Shown here in pieces: positions 36,352 through 46,717 of a stretch of DNA of 47,495 nt. This DNA is from Pseudomonadota bacterium (GTDB lineage: Bacteria; Pseudomonadota; Gammaproteobacteria; Steroidobacterales; JBCBZW01). The translations under genes and the position numbers were made by a program. The notes beneath the pieces were generated by a model, which was given only the letters and a program-made list of their open reading frames with translations, was not told the DNA's origin and did not search any database. Location: contig JBCBZW010000032.1 in assembly GCA_039815145.1 (NCBI GenBank), positions 1 to 47,495 on the forward strand. Reading direction: 5' to 3'. Position 1 is the first letter of the stretch; each line of letters begins with the position of its first letter.

Positions 36352-36530
36352 GCGCTCAGTTTCTCCGTCGAAGTGGAAGCGGCCGCCTGTCGGCCATGAC
36401 AGGGGCGGGTGGGGACACGACGACACGAGAGCTGGGCGAGGGCCAGCGCAGCCGCTCGGATCGGGTCCAAGCGGCGGAGTCTACTGCAATCGCCCGCGAG
36501 CTGCCGTGACCTGAGCGCGGCAGGCATGCG

Positions 36531-36558
36531 GGCGCGTCGCGGGGGGCCGCGACGCGCC
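36531..36558 (-). terminator. Strong hairpin past tpx, no T-run
   Basis: GGCGCGTCGCGG-GGGG-CCGCGACGCGCC: a perfect 12-base stem with a four-base loop, nine bases after the tpx stop. No T-run follows on the minus strand. Confidence 0.6.
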
Positions 36559-36567
36559 GAGGCGCGC

Positions 36568-37068
36568 CTAGCCGAGGGCTTTTATGGCTGCCTCGTAGTC
36601 GGGCTCGTCGCCGATCTCGGTGACCAGCTGGGTGTGCACGACCGTGTTGTTCTCATCCAGCACCACCACAGCGCGCGCCGTGAGACCGGCCAGGGGGCCA
36701 TCCTCGATCAGCACGCCGTAGTCACTGGCGAATTCCTGGTTGCGCATGGTCGAGAGCGCCAACACGTTCTCCAGCCCCTCCGCACCGCAGAAGCGCGACT
36801 GGGCGAAGGGCAGGTCGGCCGAGATCATGAGCATCACCGTGTCCGCGTGGTCCTTGGCGTACTCGTTGAAGCGACGCGTGGACAGGGCGCAGACCGGCGT
36901 ATCGACGCTCGGGAAAATGTTCAGCAGCTTGCGACGGCCTTCGAATTCGTTGAGGCCCACGTCGGCGAGGTTCTTGTCCGTCAGCGTGAAGTCAGGCGCG
37001 GCGGCGCCCACCTTCGGGAGCTCCCCGTTGGTGTGAATCTCGTTGCCGTGGAGGGTAATCGTTGCCAT
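36568..37068 (-). CDS. tpx: Thiol peroxidase (atypical 2-Cys peroxiredoxin)
   Basis: Tpx reduces hydrogen peroxide and organic peroxides with thioredoxin as reductant. 166 aa, close to the usual 167. The peroxidatic cysteine is C60 ([17 protein letters not shown]) and the resolving cysteine C94 ([12 protein letters not shown]), the same relation as in E. coli Tpx. The N-terminal [15 protein letters not shown] and C-terminal [21 protein letters not shown] are typical. It follows gcvH by 55 bases on the same strand. Confidence 0.97.
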   Translation of the reverse strand: MATITLHGNEIHTNGELPKVGAAAPDFTLTDKNLADVGLNEFEGRRKLLNIFPSVDTPVCALSTRRFNEYAKDHADTVMLMISADLPFAQSRFCGAEGLENVLALSTMRNQEFASDYGVLIEDGPLAGLTARAVVVLDENNTVVHTQLVTEIGDEPDYEAAIKALG

Positions 37069-37123
37069 CGTCAGGAAGCTCCTGAAGTGAGAGAAGGTCG
37101 TAGTGTCCCAGATCGCCGCGCGG

Positions 37124-37510
37124 TCAGTCGCTGATCAGCGCGCGATAGGCCTCGGCGTCGAGCATGCGCTCGGCCCACGCATCATCGCTCGGTCGCAAGC
37201 GCAAGATCCAGCCGTCGTCGTACGGGTGCTGATTGACGAGGTCCGGGGAGTCGTCGAGGGCGGTGTTCACCGCTACCAGTTCGCCCGCCACCGGACTGTA
37301 GACGTCGGAAGCGGCTTTCGTTGATTCGACTACGGCCAAGGCATCGCCTTGGGAGACTTCCTGACCTGCCTCGGGCAGATCGACGAACACCAACTCGCCG
37401 AGCTCGGCTTGTGCGTGCTCGGTGATGCCCATCACCAGCGTGCCGTCGTCCTCGGCGCGAATCCACTCATGACTCTCTGTGTAACGCAGATCGCCAGGTA
37501 CATTGCTCAT
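37124..37510 (-). CDS. gcvH: Glycine cleavage system H protein
   Basis: GcvH carries the aminomethyl group of glycine on its lipoyl arm. 128 aa with K65 in [19 protein letters not shown] as the lipoylated lysine, and the usual YTESHEWIR start and [19 protein letters not shown]. It follows gcvT by 38 bases. gcvP is not in this window on either side, so the full system must be completed elsewhere. Confidence 0.98.
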   Translation of the reverse strand: MSNVPGDLRYTESHEWIRAEDDGTLVMGITEHAQAELGELVFVDLPEAGQEVSQGDALAVVESTKAASDVYSPVAGELVAVNTALDDSPDLVNQHPYDDGWILRLRPSDDAWAERMLDAEAYRALISD

Positions 37511-37548
37511 TATCTTTCTCCCCTGTACCGAGCCTGGTCATCCGGCGC

Positions 37549-38694
37549 TCAGGCGCCAGCCCTCACGAACGGCGGCGCGGCCAGTTCTGCCCGCACGCGC
37601 CGTTGGCGAATCTGAACGAAAAGGCTTCCCGCCTCCACTTGCTCGCGAGCATCGCTCCGCATGCGCCAGAGGGCAACACCGTGGCCCAGGCTGGTGGAAA
37701 AACTGCCGCTAGTGATGGTGCCGACGACGCTGGCACTGTCGGCGTCTGCGCCGGCGAGCACCTCGCAATCCGCCCGGGGCACGCCCTTATCGATCAGGCG
37801 CAGGCCTCGTCGCAGGAAGCGCGCGGGCGCGGCGCCTCGCTCAGCATCGACCGCCACCCGACCGACGAACTCCCGCTGCGCGTCATCCAGGTCGAGCAGC
37901 CATCGCAGGCCGACCTCTTGCGGGCGGGTGGTCTCGTCCATGTCGCTGCCGTGGAGGTTCAAGCCCGCCTCGAGACGCAGCACATCGCGGGCGGCAAGCC
38001 CGCAGGGGGCGACCTGCGCCTCCTGCTGCAAGCGATCCCAGAGCGCCTCCACCTGCGCGTGGGGCAAGCAGATCTCCACACCGTCCTCGCCCGTGTACCC
38101 GGTACGGGAGATGAAGGTCTCGCCCACCTCAACGGCATGAAAGCGCGGCAGGGTGCTGAGCGCTTCGATGTCGGTGCTACCTAGCGTGGCCGCCAACACG
38201 GGCATGATGCGCCCCACCGCCTGCGGGCCTTGCACCGCGATCATGGAGAGGTCGTCGCGCTGCATACGCGTGAGCGGCGGGCCGTCCCACGCCTGCAGGC
38301 GCGCTTCGAACCAACCCGTGACCCGCTCGCGCGTGCCCGCATTACTGACGATGCGGTAGGCGGGTTCGCCCGCCTGGTCGTCGCGCCGAAAGACGATGAG
38401 ATCGTCGATCACGCCGCCCTCGGTGTTGAGCGCGCACGTGTAGCGGCCGGCGCCAGGGCCGTCCAACTTGGCCACATCGCTGCACAGCAGAGCGCGCAGC
38501 CAGGCGCTTGCGCCAGCGCCGGCGAAGTCGGTGATCATCATGTGGGAGACGTCGAACATGCCCGCGTCGTTGCGCACGGCGCGGTGCTCGTCGAGCGCCG
38601 AACTGTACTGCACGGGCAGCTGCCAGCCGGCGAAGGTAACCAGGCGAGCCCCGGCGCGCTCGTGGGCGCTTGCCAGTGCGGTCAAGTGAGACAC
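37549..38694 (-). CDS. gcvT: Glycine cleavage system aminomethyltransferase
   Basis: GcvT moves the methylene group from GcvH to tetrahydrofolate, releasing ammonia. 381 aa (usual about 365) from GTG 38694 with GGAG seven bases upstream. Motifs: AGWQLPVQYSSALDEHRAVRNDAGMFDVSHM (family start, about 22-52), GGVIDDLIVFR with the catalytic Asp, AVQGPQA, SRTGYTGEDGVEI, LGLAARD-type CGLAARDVLRLEAGL, and the C-terminal barrel GTITSGSFSTSLGHGVAL. No glycine riboswitch is evident upstream. Confidence 0.97.
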   Translation of the reverse strand: MSHLTALASAHERAGARLVTFAGWQLPVQYSSALDEHRAVRNDAGMFDVSHMMITDFAGAGASAWLRALLCSDVAKLDGPGAGRYTCALNTEGGVIDDLIVFRRDDQAGEPAYRIVSNAGTRERVTGWFEARLQAWDGPPLTRMQRDDLSMIAVQGPQAVGRIMPVLAATLGSTDIEALSTLPRFHAVEVGETFISRTGYTGEDGVEICLPHAQVEALWDRLQQEAQVAPCGLAARDVLRLEAGLNLHGSDMDETTRPQEVGLRWLLDLDDAQREFVGRVAVDAERGAAPARFLRRGLRLIDKGVPRADCEVLAGADADSASVVGTITSGSFSTSLGHGVALWRMRSDAREQVEAGSLFVQIRQRRVRAELAAPPFVRAGA

Positions 38695-38908
38695 TAGATC
38701 TCCAAAGGTTAAGCGCCGCCCCGACGCGACTGGCGCGGATCATAGCCGATCCCCCGAGGCGCTCACCAGCCTGCGCCCGCGCCGCTCCCGCGCCCTGCGC
38801 TAGCCTTCGGAAAACGTGACAAAATCAGCCAGCGAGAGGGCCGGTGATGCGCTGCGGGCGACAGGGTTCGTGCGCAGGCGAAGCCCCGAAAGCCACCCCG
38901 GAGAGACG

Positions 38909-40117
<1,209 letters not shown>

Positions 40118-40960
40118 ATGCGCCTCACCGGTAAGGAGTTTCGCCACCTGCCCTCGCGGGCGATCACGCTGCTAGGCATGTCCGGCGTGGGCAAGACGCG
40201 CCTGGCTTCGCGCCTGCGCCACCAGGATTGGTTTCACTACTCGGGCGACTATCGCATCGGCACGCGCTACCTCGGGGAGCCCATCCTGGACAACATCAAA
40301 CGCCAGTTGATGACCGTGCCCTTCGTGCACGACCTCCTGCGCTCGGACTCCATCTACGTGGAGAACAACATCAGCATCGACAACCTGGCGCCCCTGTCCA
40401 CCTTCCTCGGCAAGCTCGGCGACCCGGAACACGGCGGCCTCGACCTGGTGGAGTTCAAGCGGCGTCAGCGCCTGCACGAGCAAGCCGAGGTGGCCGCCAT
40501 GCTCGACGTGCCGCAGTTCATCGAACGCGCCCAGGCGATCTACGGCTACCAGCACTTCGTCAACGACGCCGGGGGCAGCCTCTGTGAGCTGGACGACCCG
40601 CGGGTGATGGAGGTGTTGGCCGAACACACCCTGGTGATCTACATCCGTGCCTCGCAAGCCGACAGCCAGGCACTTGTACAGCGAGCCGTGGCGAGTCCGA
40701 AGCCGATGTTCTATCGCGAGGCGTTCCTCGATGAACAGCTCGCCGAGTACATGGGTGAGCGCCAGTTGGAGTACGTCGCGCTGATCGATCCTGATGATTT
40801 CGTTCGCTGGATCTTCCCACGCCTGTTCGAGGCCCGGGTGCCACGCTACGAGGCGATCGCCGCACGCTACGGCTACACCTTGGAGGCCGCCCAGCTGGCT
40901 GAGGTGCAGAGCGCGGACGACTTCGTCGATCTCGTCGCAGACCTCCTGGACCGCGCTTGA
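40118..40960 (+). CDS. P-loop ATPase/kinase-like protein, unknown function
   Basis: 280 aa, starting directly after the thiolase stop (TGAATG). Walker A is GMSGVGKT (20-27), followed by RLASRLR and then [13 protein letters not shown] (40-52), the pattern of small-molecule kinases of the shikimate/nucleotide kinase group. VIYIRAS (near 173) resembles the beta-strand that precedes the kinase lid. The rest is helical and charged. No ABC or AAA signatures are present. It sits between paaJ and metA with gaps of 0 and 16 bases, so it is in one operon with them. I do not recognise a characterised relative. Confidence 0.82.
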   Translation: MRLTGKEFRHLPSRAITLLGMSGVGKTRLASRLRHQDWFHYSGDYRIGTRYLGEPILDNIKRQLMTVPFVHDLLRSDSIYVENNISIDNLAPLSTFLGKLGDPEHGGLDLVEFKRRQRLHEQAEVAAMLDVPQFIERAQAIYGYQHFVNDAGGSLCELDDPRVMEVLAEHTLVIYIRASQADSQALVQRAVASPKPMFYREAFLDEQLAEYMGERQLEYVALIDPDDFVRWIFPRLFEARVPRYEAIAARYGYTLEAAQLAEVQSADDFVDLVADLLDRA

Positions 40961-40976
40961 GCGAGCGACCGACGCC

Positions 40977-42050
40977 ATGCCCCTGGTCTCCCATAATCCC
41001 CTACCCACCTTCGCCCGCCTCGCGCGCGAGGGCGTCACCGTGGTCTCGCGGGCGCAGGCGGAACAGCAGGACATCCGCGAGCTGCACATTGGCCTGCTCA
41101 ATCTCATGCCCGATGCAGCCCTGGAGGCCACCGAGCGCCAGTTCCTGCGCCTGATCGGGGAAGCCAACCAGATCGCTCAGTTCTACCTGCACCCGTTCAC
41201 CCTGGAGAGCGTCGAGCGCAGCCCCCGCGCCAAAGCGCACATCGAGGCCCACTACGCCCACTTCGATACGATGGCCGAGGCGGGCCTCGACGCGCTGATC
41301 ATCACCGGTGCCAACGCGACGAGACGCGATCTCTCCAAGGAACCGTTCTGGGCTGAACTCACGGCGGTGTTCGACTGGGCCTTGCAACACGTCACCTCGA
41401 CCCTCTGCTCGTGCCTCGCCACCCACGCGCTGCTCCAGCACGCGCACGGCGAGGTGCGCCAGCCCCTGGGCTTCAAGCGTTGGGGGGTGTACTCGCACAC
41501 GGTCAGCGACCGCACACACCCCTTGGTGAGTGGCGTCAACACACGCTTCGATGTCCCCCACTCGCGCTGGAATCACATCTCGCGGGACACCTTCGAAGCC
41601 CACGGCATGGCGGTGTTGGCGGCGAGTGAGGAGGGTGAGGTGCACCTCGCCGTGAGCGGCGATGGCATTCGTCAGGTCTGCTTCCAGGGGCATCCGGAGT
41701 ACGACGCGATCACCCTGCTCAAGGAGTATCGTCGCGAAGTCGCGCGCTGGGTGGCGAAGGAACGATCCGATCCACCGCCCTTCCCCGAGCGCTACTTCTC
41801 CCCGCGCAGCCGCGCCATCCTGCTCGAGTACCAACGACGTCTGGCGACACCTACGACGAACGTTGGCCTGGAGAGCTTCCCCGAGGCGCTACTGGTGCCC
41901 GCCCTGCACAACAGCTGGCACGACACGGCGGAAGCGATCATGGACAACTGGATCGGTCTGGTCTACCGCCTCACCAACGTGGAGCGCGGCCGCCCATTCG
42001 CCGAGGGCGTAGATCCGACGGCGCCGCTCGACTGGAGGGCCCAGGCCTAG
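40977..42050 (+). CDS. metA: Homoserine O-succinyltransferase (MetA family)
   Basis: MetA activates homoserine for methionine synthesis, using succinyl-CoA or acetyl-CoA. 357 aa from ATG 40977; the frame is open much further upstream inside the preceding gene, but conserved sequence begins at MPLVSHNPLPTFARL. Class I glutamine amidotransferase-like fold: IRELHIGLLNLMPDAALEATERQFLRLIG, the nucleophile Cys in STLCSCLATHALLQ, FKRWGVYSH, FDVPHSRW, and the His in CFQGHPEYDAITLLKEYRRE. Acyl donor specificity is hard to read by sequence. The stop overlaps the paaZ stop on the other strand through a shared CTAG. Confidence 0.92.
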   Translation: MPLVSHNPLPTFARLAREGVTVVSRAQAEQQDIRELHIGLLNLMPDAALEATERQFLRLIGEANQIAQFYLHPFTLESVERSPRAKAHIEAHYAHFDTMAEAGLDALIITGANATRRDLSKEPFWAELTAVFDWALQHVTSTLCSCLATHALLQHAHGEVRQPLGFKRWGVYSHTVSDRTHPLVSGVNTRFDVPHSRWNHISRDTFEAHGMAVLAASEEGEVHLAVSGDGIRQVCFQGHPEYDAITLLKEYRREVARWVAKERSDPPPFPERYFSPRSRAILLEYQRRLATPTTNVGLESFPEALLVPALHNSWHDTAEAIMDNWIGLVYRLTNVERGRPFAEGVDPTAPLDWRAQA

Positions 42051-44101
42051 TGGGCCGCTGGCTGCTCGCTGTCCACCAGCGTCAGCACCGTGTAGCTGGC
42101 GGCGATCTCGCCGTGCTGATTGCGCAGGTCCACCGCCCAGCGCACCTCGCCATAGCCTTGGCCGTAGCGCATGGTCTTCTGCTCGCAGGTGAAGTGCACG
42201 GTGATCTCATCGCCGAAGTACACCGGGGTGAGAAACCTGAGATCCTCGAGGCCGTAGTTGGCCAGCACCGGCCCGGGCGCCGGATCGACGAACATGCCGG
42301 CGGCCGCGGAGACGAGGAAGTAGCCGTGGGCGACGCGTTCGTCGAAGAAGGGGTTCGCCTTGGCCGCGTCGCTGTCCATATGCGCGTAGAAGCGATCGCC
42401 GCTCAGGGCGGCGAAAGCCTCCACGTCCTGTTCGGTGATCTTGCGCGGGCCGACCACCAGGGACTCGCCGACACGTAGCGCTTCGAAGCGCTTGCGGAAG
42501 GGGTGAAGACCCTCGCTATCCTGATGGGTGGCGGCGCCACGTACGTAACGACGGCACACGGCGCTGAGCACGTCCGGCGAGCCCTGCACGGCCGCGCGCT
42601 GCAGGTAATGCAGCACGCCCCGCATGCCGCCTAGTTCCTCCCCGCCGCCCGCTCGCCCAGGGCCGCCGTGGATCAGGTGCGGCAGGGGGGAGCCGTGGCC
42701 CGTGGCCTCCTTGGCGCTGTCGCGATCGACCACGTAGACCCGGCCGTGCCACGCCGCCATGCCAAGAACGATGTCCGCCGCCACCTCCCGATCGTGCGTG
42801 AACAGCGACCCGACCAGGCTGCCGCCGCCCTTGGCCGCCAACGCGATGGCATCGTCCACCGAGTCGTAGGGCATCAAGGTGCTGACCGGACCGAAGGCCT
42901 CGACGCTGTGCACGGCCTCGCCCTGCAGAGGCTTTGGACAATAGAGCAAGGTGGGGGCGACGAAGGCGCCGCGTGCTGGGTCCGCGCCTTCCAATCGCGT
43001 CGGCAGCGATTGGCCGCCAAGCACCACCTCACCTTCGCGCGCCAACTCACCGATGCGCTCATGCACCTCGCGGCGTTGATCCAAGCTGACCAGGGGCCCC
43101 ATGCGCACGGCATCCAGGCGCGGGTCGCCGAGCACGGTCTTCGCCAGGCGTGCCTGCACCGCCTCCACCACTGCCTGGCAGTGGGCAGCGGGCACGATGG
43201 CGCGCCGGGTGGCCGTGCACTTCTGCCCGGCCTTGGTGGTCATCTCCCGCACGAGCTCCTTCACGTAAAGGTCGAACTCGGGCGTGCCAGGGCCCGCGTC
43301 CGGCCCCAGCACGGAGCAGTTCAAGGAATCGGCTTCCATGGTGAAGCGTACGGCGTTGTTCACGATCGCCGGTCGTTGCTTGAGCATCATGCCCGTGGCC
43401 GCGGAGCCCGTGAACGCCACCACGTCCTGGCAGGTCACGTGGTCGAGCAAGTCCCCGGCGCTGCCGCAGATCAACTGCAGGGCGCCCGGTGGTAGCAGGC
43501 CGGAGTCGATGATCTGGGCGACCAGCACCTGGGTGAGGTAGCAGGTCTGCGTCGCGGGCTTGGCGATCACCGGCATACCGGCGATCAACGCTGGCGCTAG
43601 CTTCTCCAGCAGCCCCCACACGGGGAAGTTGAAGGCGTTGATGTGGATGGCTGCGCCCTCGAGGGGCACACAGATGTGGCGGCCGAGAAAGGTGCCCTCG
43701 CGGGAGAGCACCTCCGTGGGGCCGTCCACGAAGAAGGGTTCGTCGGGGAGTTCACGCCGCGCCTTGCTGGCGTAAACGAAGGCGGTGGTGATGCCACCGT
43801 CGATGTCGACCCAGGAGTCCTTGCGTGTGGCACCGGTGGAAGCGGACAGGGTGTACAGCCCCTCCTTGCGCTCGTTGAGGTGCTTAGCCATCGCCTTCAC
43901 CATCAACGCGCGCTGGTGGAAGGTCATGCGCCGCAGGGCGGGGCCGCCGACACTGCGGGCATGCTCGAGCATGGCCGCAAAGTCGAGGCCGTCGCTCGAG
44001 ACCTGACCGACGGGTTCACCGGTGGTGGCGTCCAGCACCGCACGGGCGCTATCGCCCGGGGCGATCCAGCGATCTAGCGCGTAGCCTGGGATGCTGTTCA
44101 C
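42047..44101 (-). CDS. paaZ: Bifunctional PaaZ: oxepin-CoA hydrolase/semialdehyde dehydrogenase
   Basis: PaaZ opens the oxepin-CoA ring and oxidises the resulting aldehyde in phenylacetate breakdown. 684 aa from GTG 44101 (GAGGAG seven bases upstream). The N-terminal aldehyde dehydrogenase has E256 ([11 protein letters not shown]) and C295 ([11 protein letters not shown]) at the same numbers as the E. coli enzyme. The C-terminal MaoC-type hydratase has [22 protein letters not shown] with the expected Asp and His, then [14 protein letters not shown]. It starts 24 bases after the UbiH-UbiI gene and converges on metA. With paaJ nearby it forms a partial paa set; no paaABCDE or paaG is seen here. 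Confidence 0.95.
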   Translation of the reverse strand: MNSIPGYALDRWIAPGDSARAVLDATTGEPVGQVSSDGLDFAAMLEHARSVGGPALRRMTFHQRALMVKAMAKHLNERKEGLYTLSASTGATRKDSWVDIDGGITTAFVYASKARRELPDEPFFVDGPTEVLSREGTFLGRHICVPLEGAAIHINAFNFPVWGLLEKLAPALIAGMPVIAKPATQTCYLTQVLVAQIIDSGLLPPGALQLICGSAGDLLDHVTCQDVVAFTGSAATGMMLKQRPAIVNNAVRFTMEADSLNCSVLGPDAGPGTPEFDLYVKELVREMTTKAGQKCTATRRAIVPAAHCQAVVEAVQARLAKTVLGDPRLDAVRMGPLVSLDQRREVHERIGELAREGEVVLGGQSLPTRLEGADPARGAFVAPTLLYCPKPLQGEAVHSVEAFGPVSTLMPYDSVDDAIALAAKGGGSLVGSLFTHDREVAADIVLGMAAWHGRVYVVDRDSAKEATGHGSPLPHLIHGGPGRAGGGEELGGMRGVLHYLQRAAVQGSPDVLSAVCRRYVRGAATHQDSEGLHPFRKRFEALRVGESLVVGPRKITEQDVEAFAALSGDRFYAHMDSDAAKANPFFDERVAHGYFLVSAAAGMFVDPAPGPVLANYGLEDLRFLTPVYFGDEITVHFTCEQKTMRYGQGYGEVRWAVDLRNQHGEIAASYTVLTLVDSEQPAAH

Positions 44102-44125
44102 GGATGATCTCCTCAAGTCTTCTTT

Positions 44126-46717
44126 TCAGCCCGGGGGCCGTCGGGCGAGCAGCGGTGGCACGTTGCCACTGATCCCCATCGCACGCCGGGCCAGCACGGA
44201 CTTCACCGGATCGAGACGATCCACGGCCGCGAGACCCGTGCGCCGCAGGGTGTCCACGAGCGGGTGGCGGGAGGCGAACAACCGCTTCAGGCCATCCAGG
44301 GCGGCGGCCGTCGCGAGGTTCTCGCCCTTGCGGGCGCGTTCGTAGCGCTCGAGCACGTAGTGATCGCCGATCTCCTCGCCGCGTTCGGCGGCCTCCGCCA
44401 GGGTGCCGGCGAGGGCGGCCGCGTCGAGGAACCCAAGGTTCACGCCCTGACCGGCCAGCGGGTGCACCACGTGTGCGGCGTCACCCACCAGGGCCACGCG
44501 CGGCGAGGTGTAGCGACGGGCGTGCATGACCCGCAGGGGAAACGAGGCGCGAGCACTAGTCAGTTCGAGGTGACCGAGCACGCCCTCACTGGCCTCCTCG
44601 ACCGCTCGCTCGAAAGCGTCGGGTGAGAGTTCGGACTGAAGCTCGTGCGCGTGCTCCGGCCGGGTCGACCACACGATGGAGACGCGACCGTCGGCGAGCG
44701 GGAGGAGCGCCAGAGGCCCATCGGCGAGGAAGCGCTGGCGCGCCGTTGCGCCATGGGGTCGCTCGGGCCGCAGGTGCGCGACGACCCCTGCCTGACGGTA
44801 CTCATGGGTACGGGCGGGGATGCCCGCCAAACTGCGCACGCGCGACTCAGCGCCGTCGGCACCGACCACCAGGCGGGCGCGCAGGGCCCGTCCATCGTCC
44901 AACTGCACGACGATCGCCTCGCGCGGCGTAGCCGCCGACCCGATCCCTGCCACACCCGTAGGCGCCAGCAGATTCACGTTGCGCTCGCTATGTAACACCT
45001 CGTAGAACGCGCTGAGCAGGGCGGCATTGTCGATGATGTAGCCGAGGCAGGGTTCAGCGAGGCGGGCGCAGTCGAACTCGATCCGCGCCTCACGCGCGCT
45101 CGCCCCCTCCCACACTTCCATGCGTTCGTAGGCGATCAGCGAGCGTGGATCAGGTCGCGCGCGCACGAGTTCAAGCAGGCGCCAGGTGGCGTGGGAGATG
45201 GCGGAGACGCGCAAACCGAACTCGAACGCTCCCACGGGCCCAGCCAAGGGCGAGGCCGCGGCCGGCGGCGGGGCCCGATCGAGCACGGCCACGCTGAGCT
45301 TGGTGGTGTGCGCGAGCAGAGCGGCGAGGGAAGCCCCCACCAACCCACCACCGACGATGACCACGTCGTAGTCCACCGCGGGCGACGCACTCATGAGGCA
45401 CCGCCGGTAGCGGCGCGCTGCGTCGGCGCTGGTAAGGGGCAAGCCGCGGGCCAGGCGAGGTGACTTACCGCCCATGCCCATCGCATTGCGTGCGAAGGCC
45501 GACTTCGCCCCCGGCATGAGATCCAGGGCCAGAAGACCTAAGCCCCGCGCCATGCCGATCGGTGCAGCAGGTTGGGTAAACAAGCGCACTAGCGTGTCGG
45601 TAAAGGCGCTCACCTGGCCGCGGTCTTCCGCGCGCCAGCGCAGGAACGCATCGAGTAACGCGCCGCCGCCCACATCGATGAGGCCATCGGCCAAGGCGTC
45701 GGCGATCAACTCCGCCAGCCCCGCCGCATCGCGCAACCCAAGGTTGAGGCCTTGACCGGCCACCGGGTGCACGCCGGTGGCTGCGTTACCGACCAGGGCG
45801 ACGCGCGGCGGCAGCAGATCATCGCGTGCACGGCTCAGCCACAGGGGAAAGGCGGCGCGCGGCGAGGTGTGGGTTAACCGACCGAGTCGAAAACCGAAGG
45901 CCTCCTGAAGCGCTTCGAGAAACTCAGCATCATCCAGCGCCAGTAGGCGCGGCGCATCATCGCGCCACACGGTCCACACCACGTTGCTGCGCCCCTCCGT
46001 CAGCGGCAGTAAGGCGAGGGGGCCGCTACCAATGAAACGTTCGTAGGCGACGTTCTCATGGGGACGCTGGGTGGTGACGTTGGCGACGATCGCCTGCTGC
46101 CGGTAGGACTGAAGATCCGCTCCAACGCCCAGCAACCGACGCACGCTCGAGCGCGCACCATCGGCCGCCACCAACAGTTGCGCCCGCAACTGCACGGGCG
46201 ACTCCTCAGCGTCGACCGCGAGGGTAATCGTCGCCGCCTCGAGATCCGCATGGGCCGCGGTGACCTGCGCCGGCGCCCACAGGTCCAACTGACCGGCGGC
46301 GGGCGCCTGGTCGCGTTGGCCCAACGCGCTCATGCGCGTCCAAAGTCGCTGCTGAAGATCGCTGTTGTGCACCACCTGGCCGAAGGCGTTGACGCCTTCG
46401 GCCTCGGCGTTCAGGCGAGTGCTGCCGAACTGTCCGCGATCTGAGACATGAATATGCCGGATGGGCACGGCCGCCGACTGCAGCTGGGGCCAGACGCCGA
46501 GCGTCTCGAGAATCCGCTGGCTACCTAAGGCGAGCGCTGTGCAGCGCGCTTCGTGAACGGCGCCCTGCGCCCTGTCGGCGGGCTCCTGCGGCGGCGCCAT
46601 GGCCTCCACGACGGCCACTCGCAGATTGAGGGGGGCCAGGGCAAGAGCGAGGACGCTGCCGACGGCGCCGCCACCGACGATCACCACGTCGTAGGCGCGC
46701 GCGTCGCGCGCGTTCAA
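44126..46717 (-). CDS. UbiH-UbiI fusion: two ubiquinone-biosynthesis flavin monooxygenases in one ORF
   Basis: 863 aa containing two complete FAD monooxygenases. The first (1-441) is UbiH-like: GGGAVGSVLALAL, LLVAADGARSSVRRLLG and VALVGNAATGVHPVAGQGLNLGLRDAAGL, where GNAA is typical of UbiH. The second (about 442-863, beginning MSASPAVDYDVVIVGGGLVG) is UbiI/UbiF-like with VVGADGAESRVRSLAG and VALVGDAAHVVHPLAGQGVNLGFLDAAAL; GFLDAA favours UbiI. The start is TTG at 46717, overlapping the pepP stop (TTGA). In most relatives these are two genes. The junction ATG at 45394 overlaps a TGA in the +1 frame, so a one-base change could have joined two formerly overlapping genes. No strong ribosome site precedes 45394. 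Confidence 0.88.
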   Translation of the reverse strand: MNARDARAYDVVIVGGGAVGSVLALALAPLNLRVAVVEAMAPPQEPADRAQGAVHEARCTALALGSQRILETLGVWPQLQSAAVPIRHIHVSDRGQFGSTRLNAEAEGVNAFGQVVHNSDLQQRLWTRMSALGQRDQAPAAGQLDLWAPAQVTAAHADLEAATITLAVDAEESPVQLRAQLLVAADGARSSVRRLLGVGADLQSYRQQAIVANVTTQRPHENVAYERFIGSGPLALLPLTEGRSNVVWTVWRDDAPRLLALDDAEFLEALQEAFGFRLGRLTHTSPRAAFPLWLSRARDDLLPPRVALVGNAATGVHPVAGQGLNLGLRDAAGLAELIADALADGLIDVGGGALLDAFLRWRAEDRGQVSAFTDTLVRLFTQPAAPIGMARGLGLLALDLMPGAKSAFARNAMGMGGKSPRLARGLPLTSADAARRYRRCLMSASPAVDYDVVIVGGGLVGASLAALLAHTTKLSVAVLDRAPPPAAASPLAGPVGAFEFGLRVSAISHATWRLLELVRARPDPRSLIAYERMEVWEGASAREARIEFDCARLAEPCLGYIIDNAALLSAFYEVLHSERNVNLLAPTGVAGIGSAATPREAIVVQLDDGRALRARLVVGADGAESRVRSLAGIPARTHEYRQAGVVAHLRPERPHGATARQRFLADGPLALLPLADGRVSIVWSTRPEHAHELQSELSPDAFERAVEEASEGVLGHLELTSARASFPLRVMHARRYTSPRVALVGDAAHVVHPLAGQGVNLGFLDAAALAGTLAEAAERGEEIGDHYVLERYERARKGENLATAAALDGLKRLFASRHPLVDTLRRTGLAAVDRLDPVKSVLARRAMGISGNVPPLLARRPPG

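Noticed and set aside
38695-38815. Glycine riboswitch before gcvT
   Set aside because: The 120 bases upstream are G+C-rich and show none of the conserved riboswitch blocks; the direct leader is too short.
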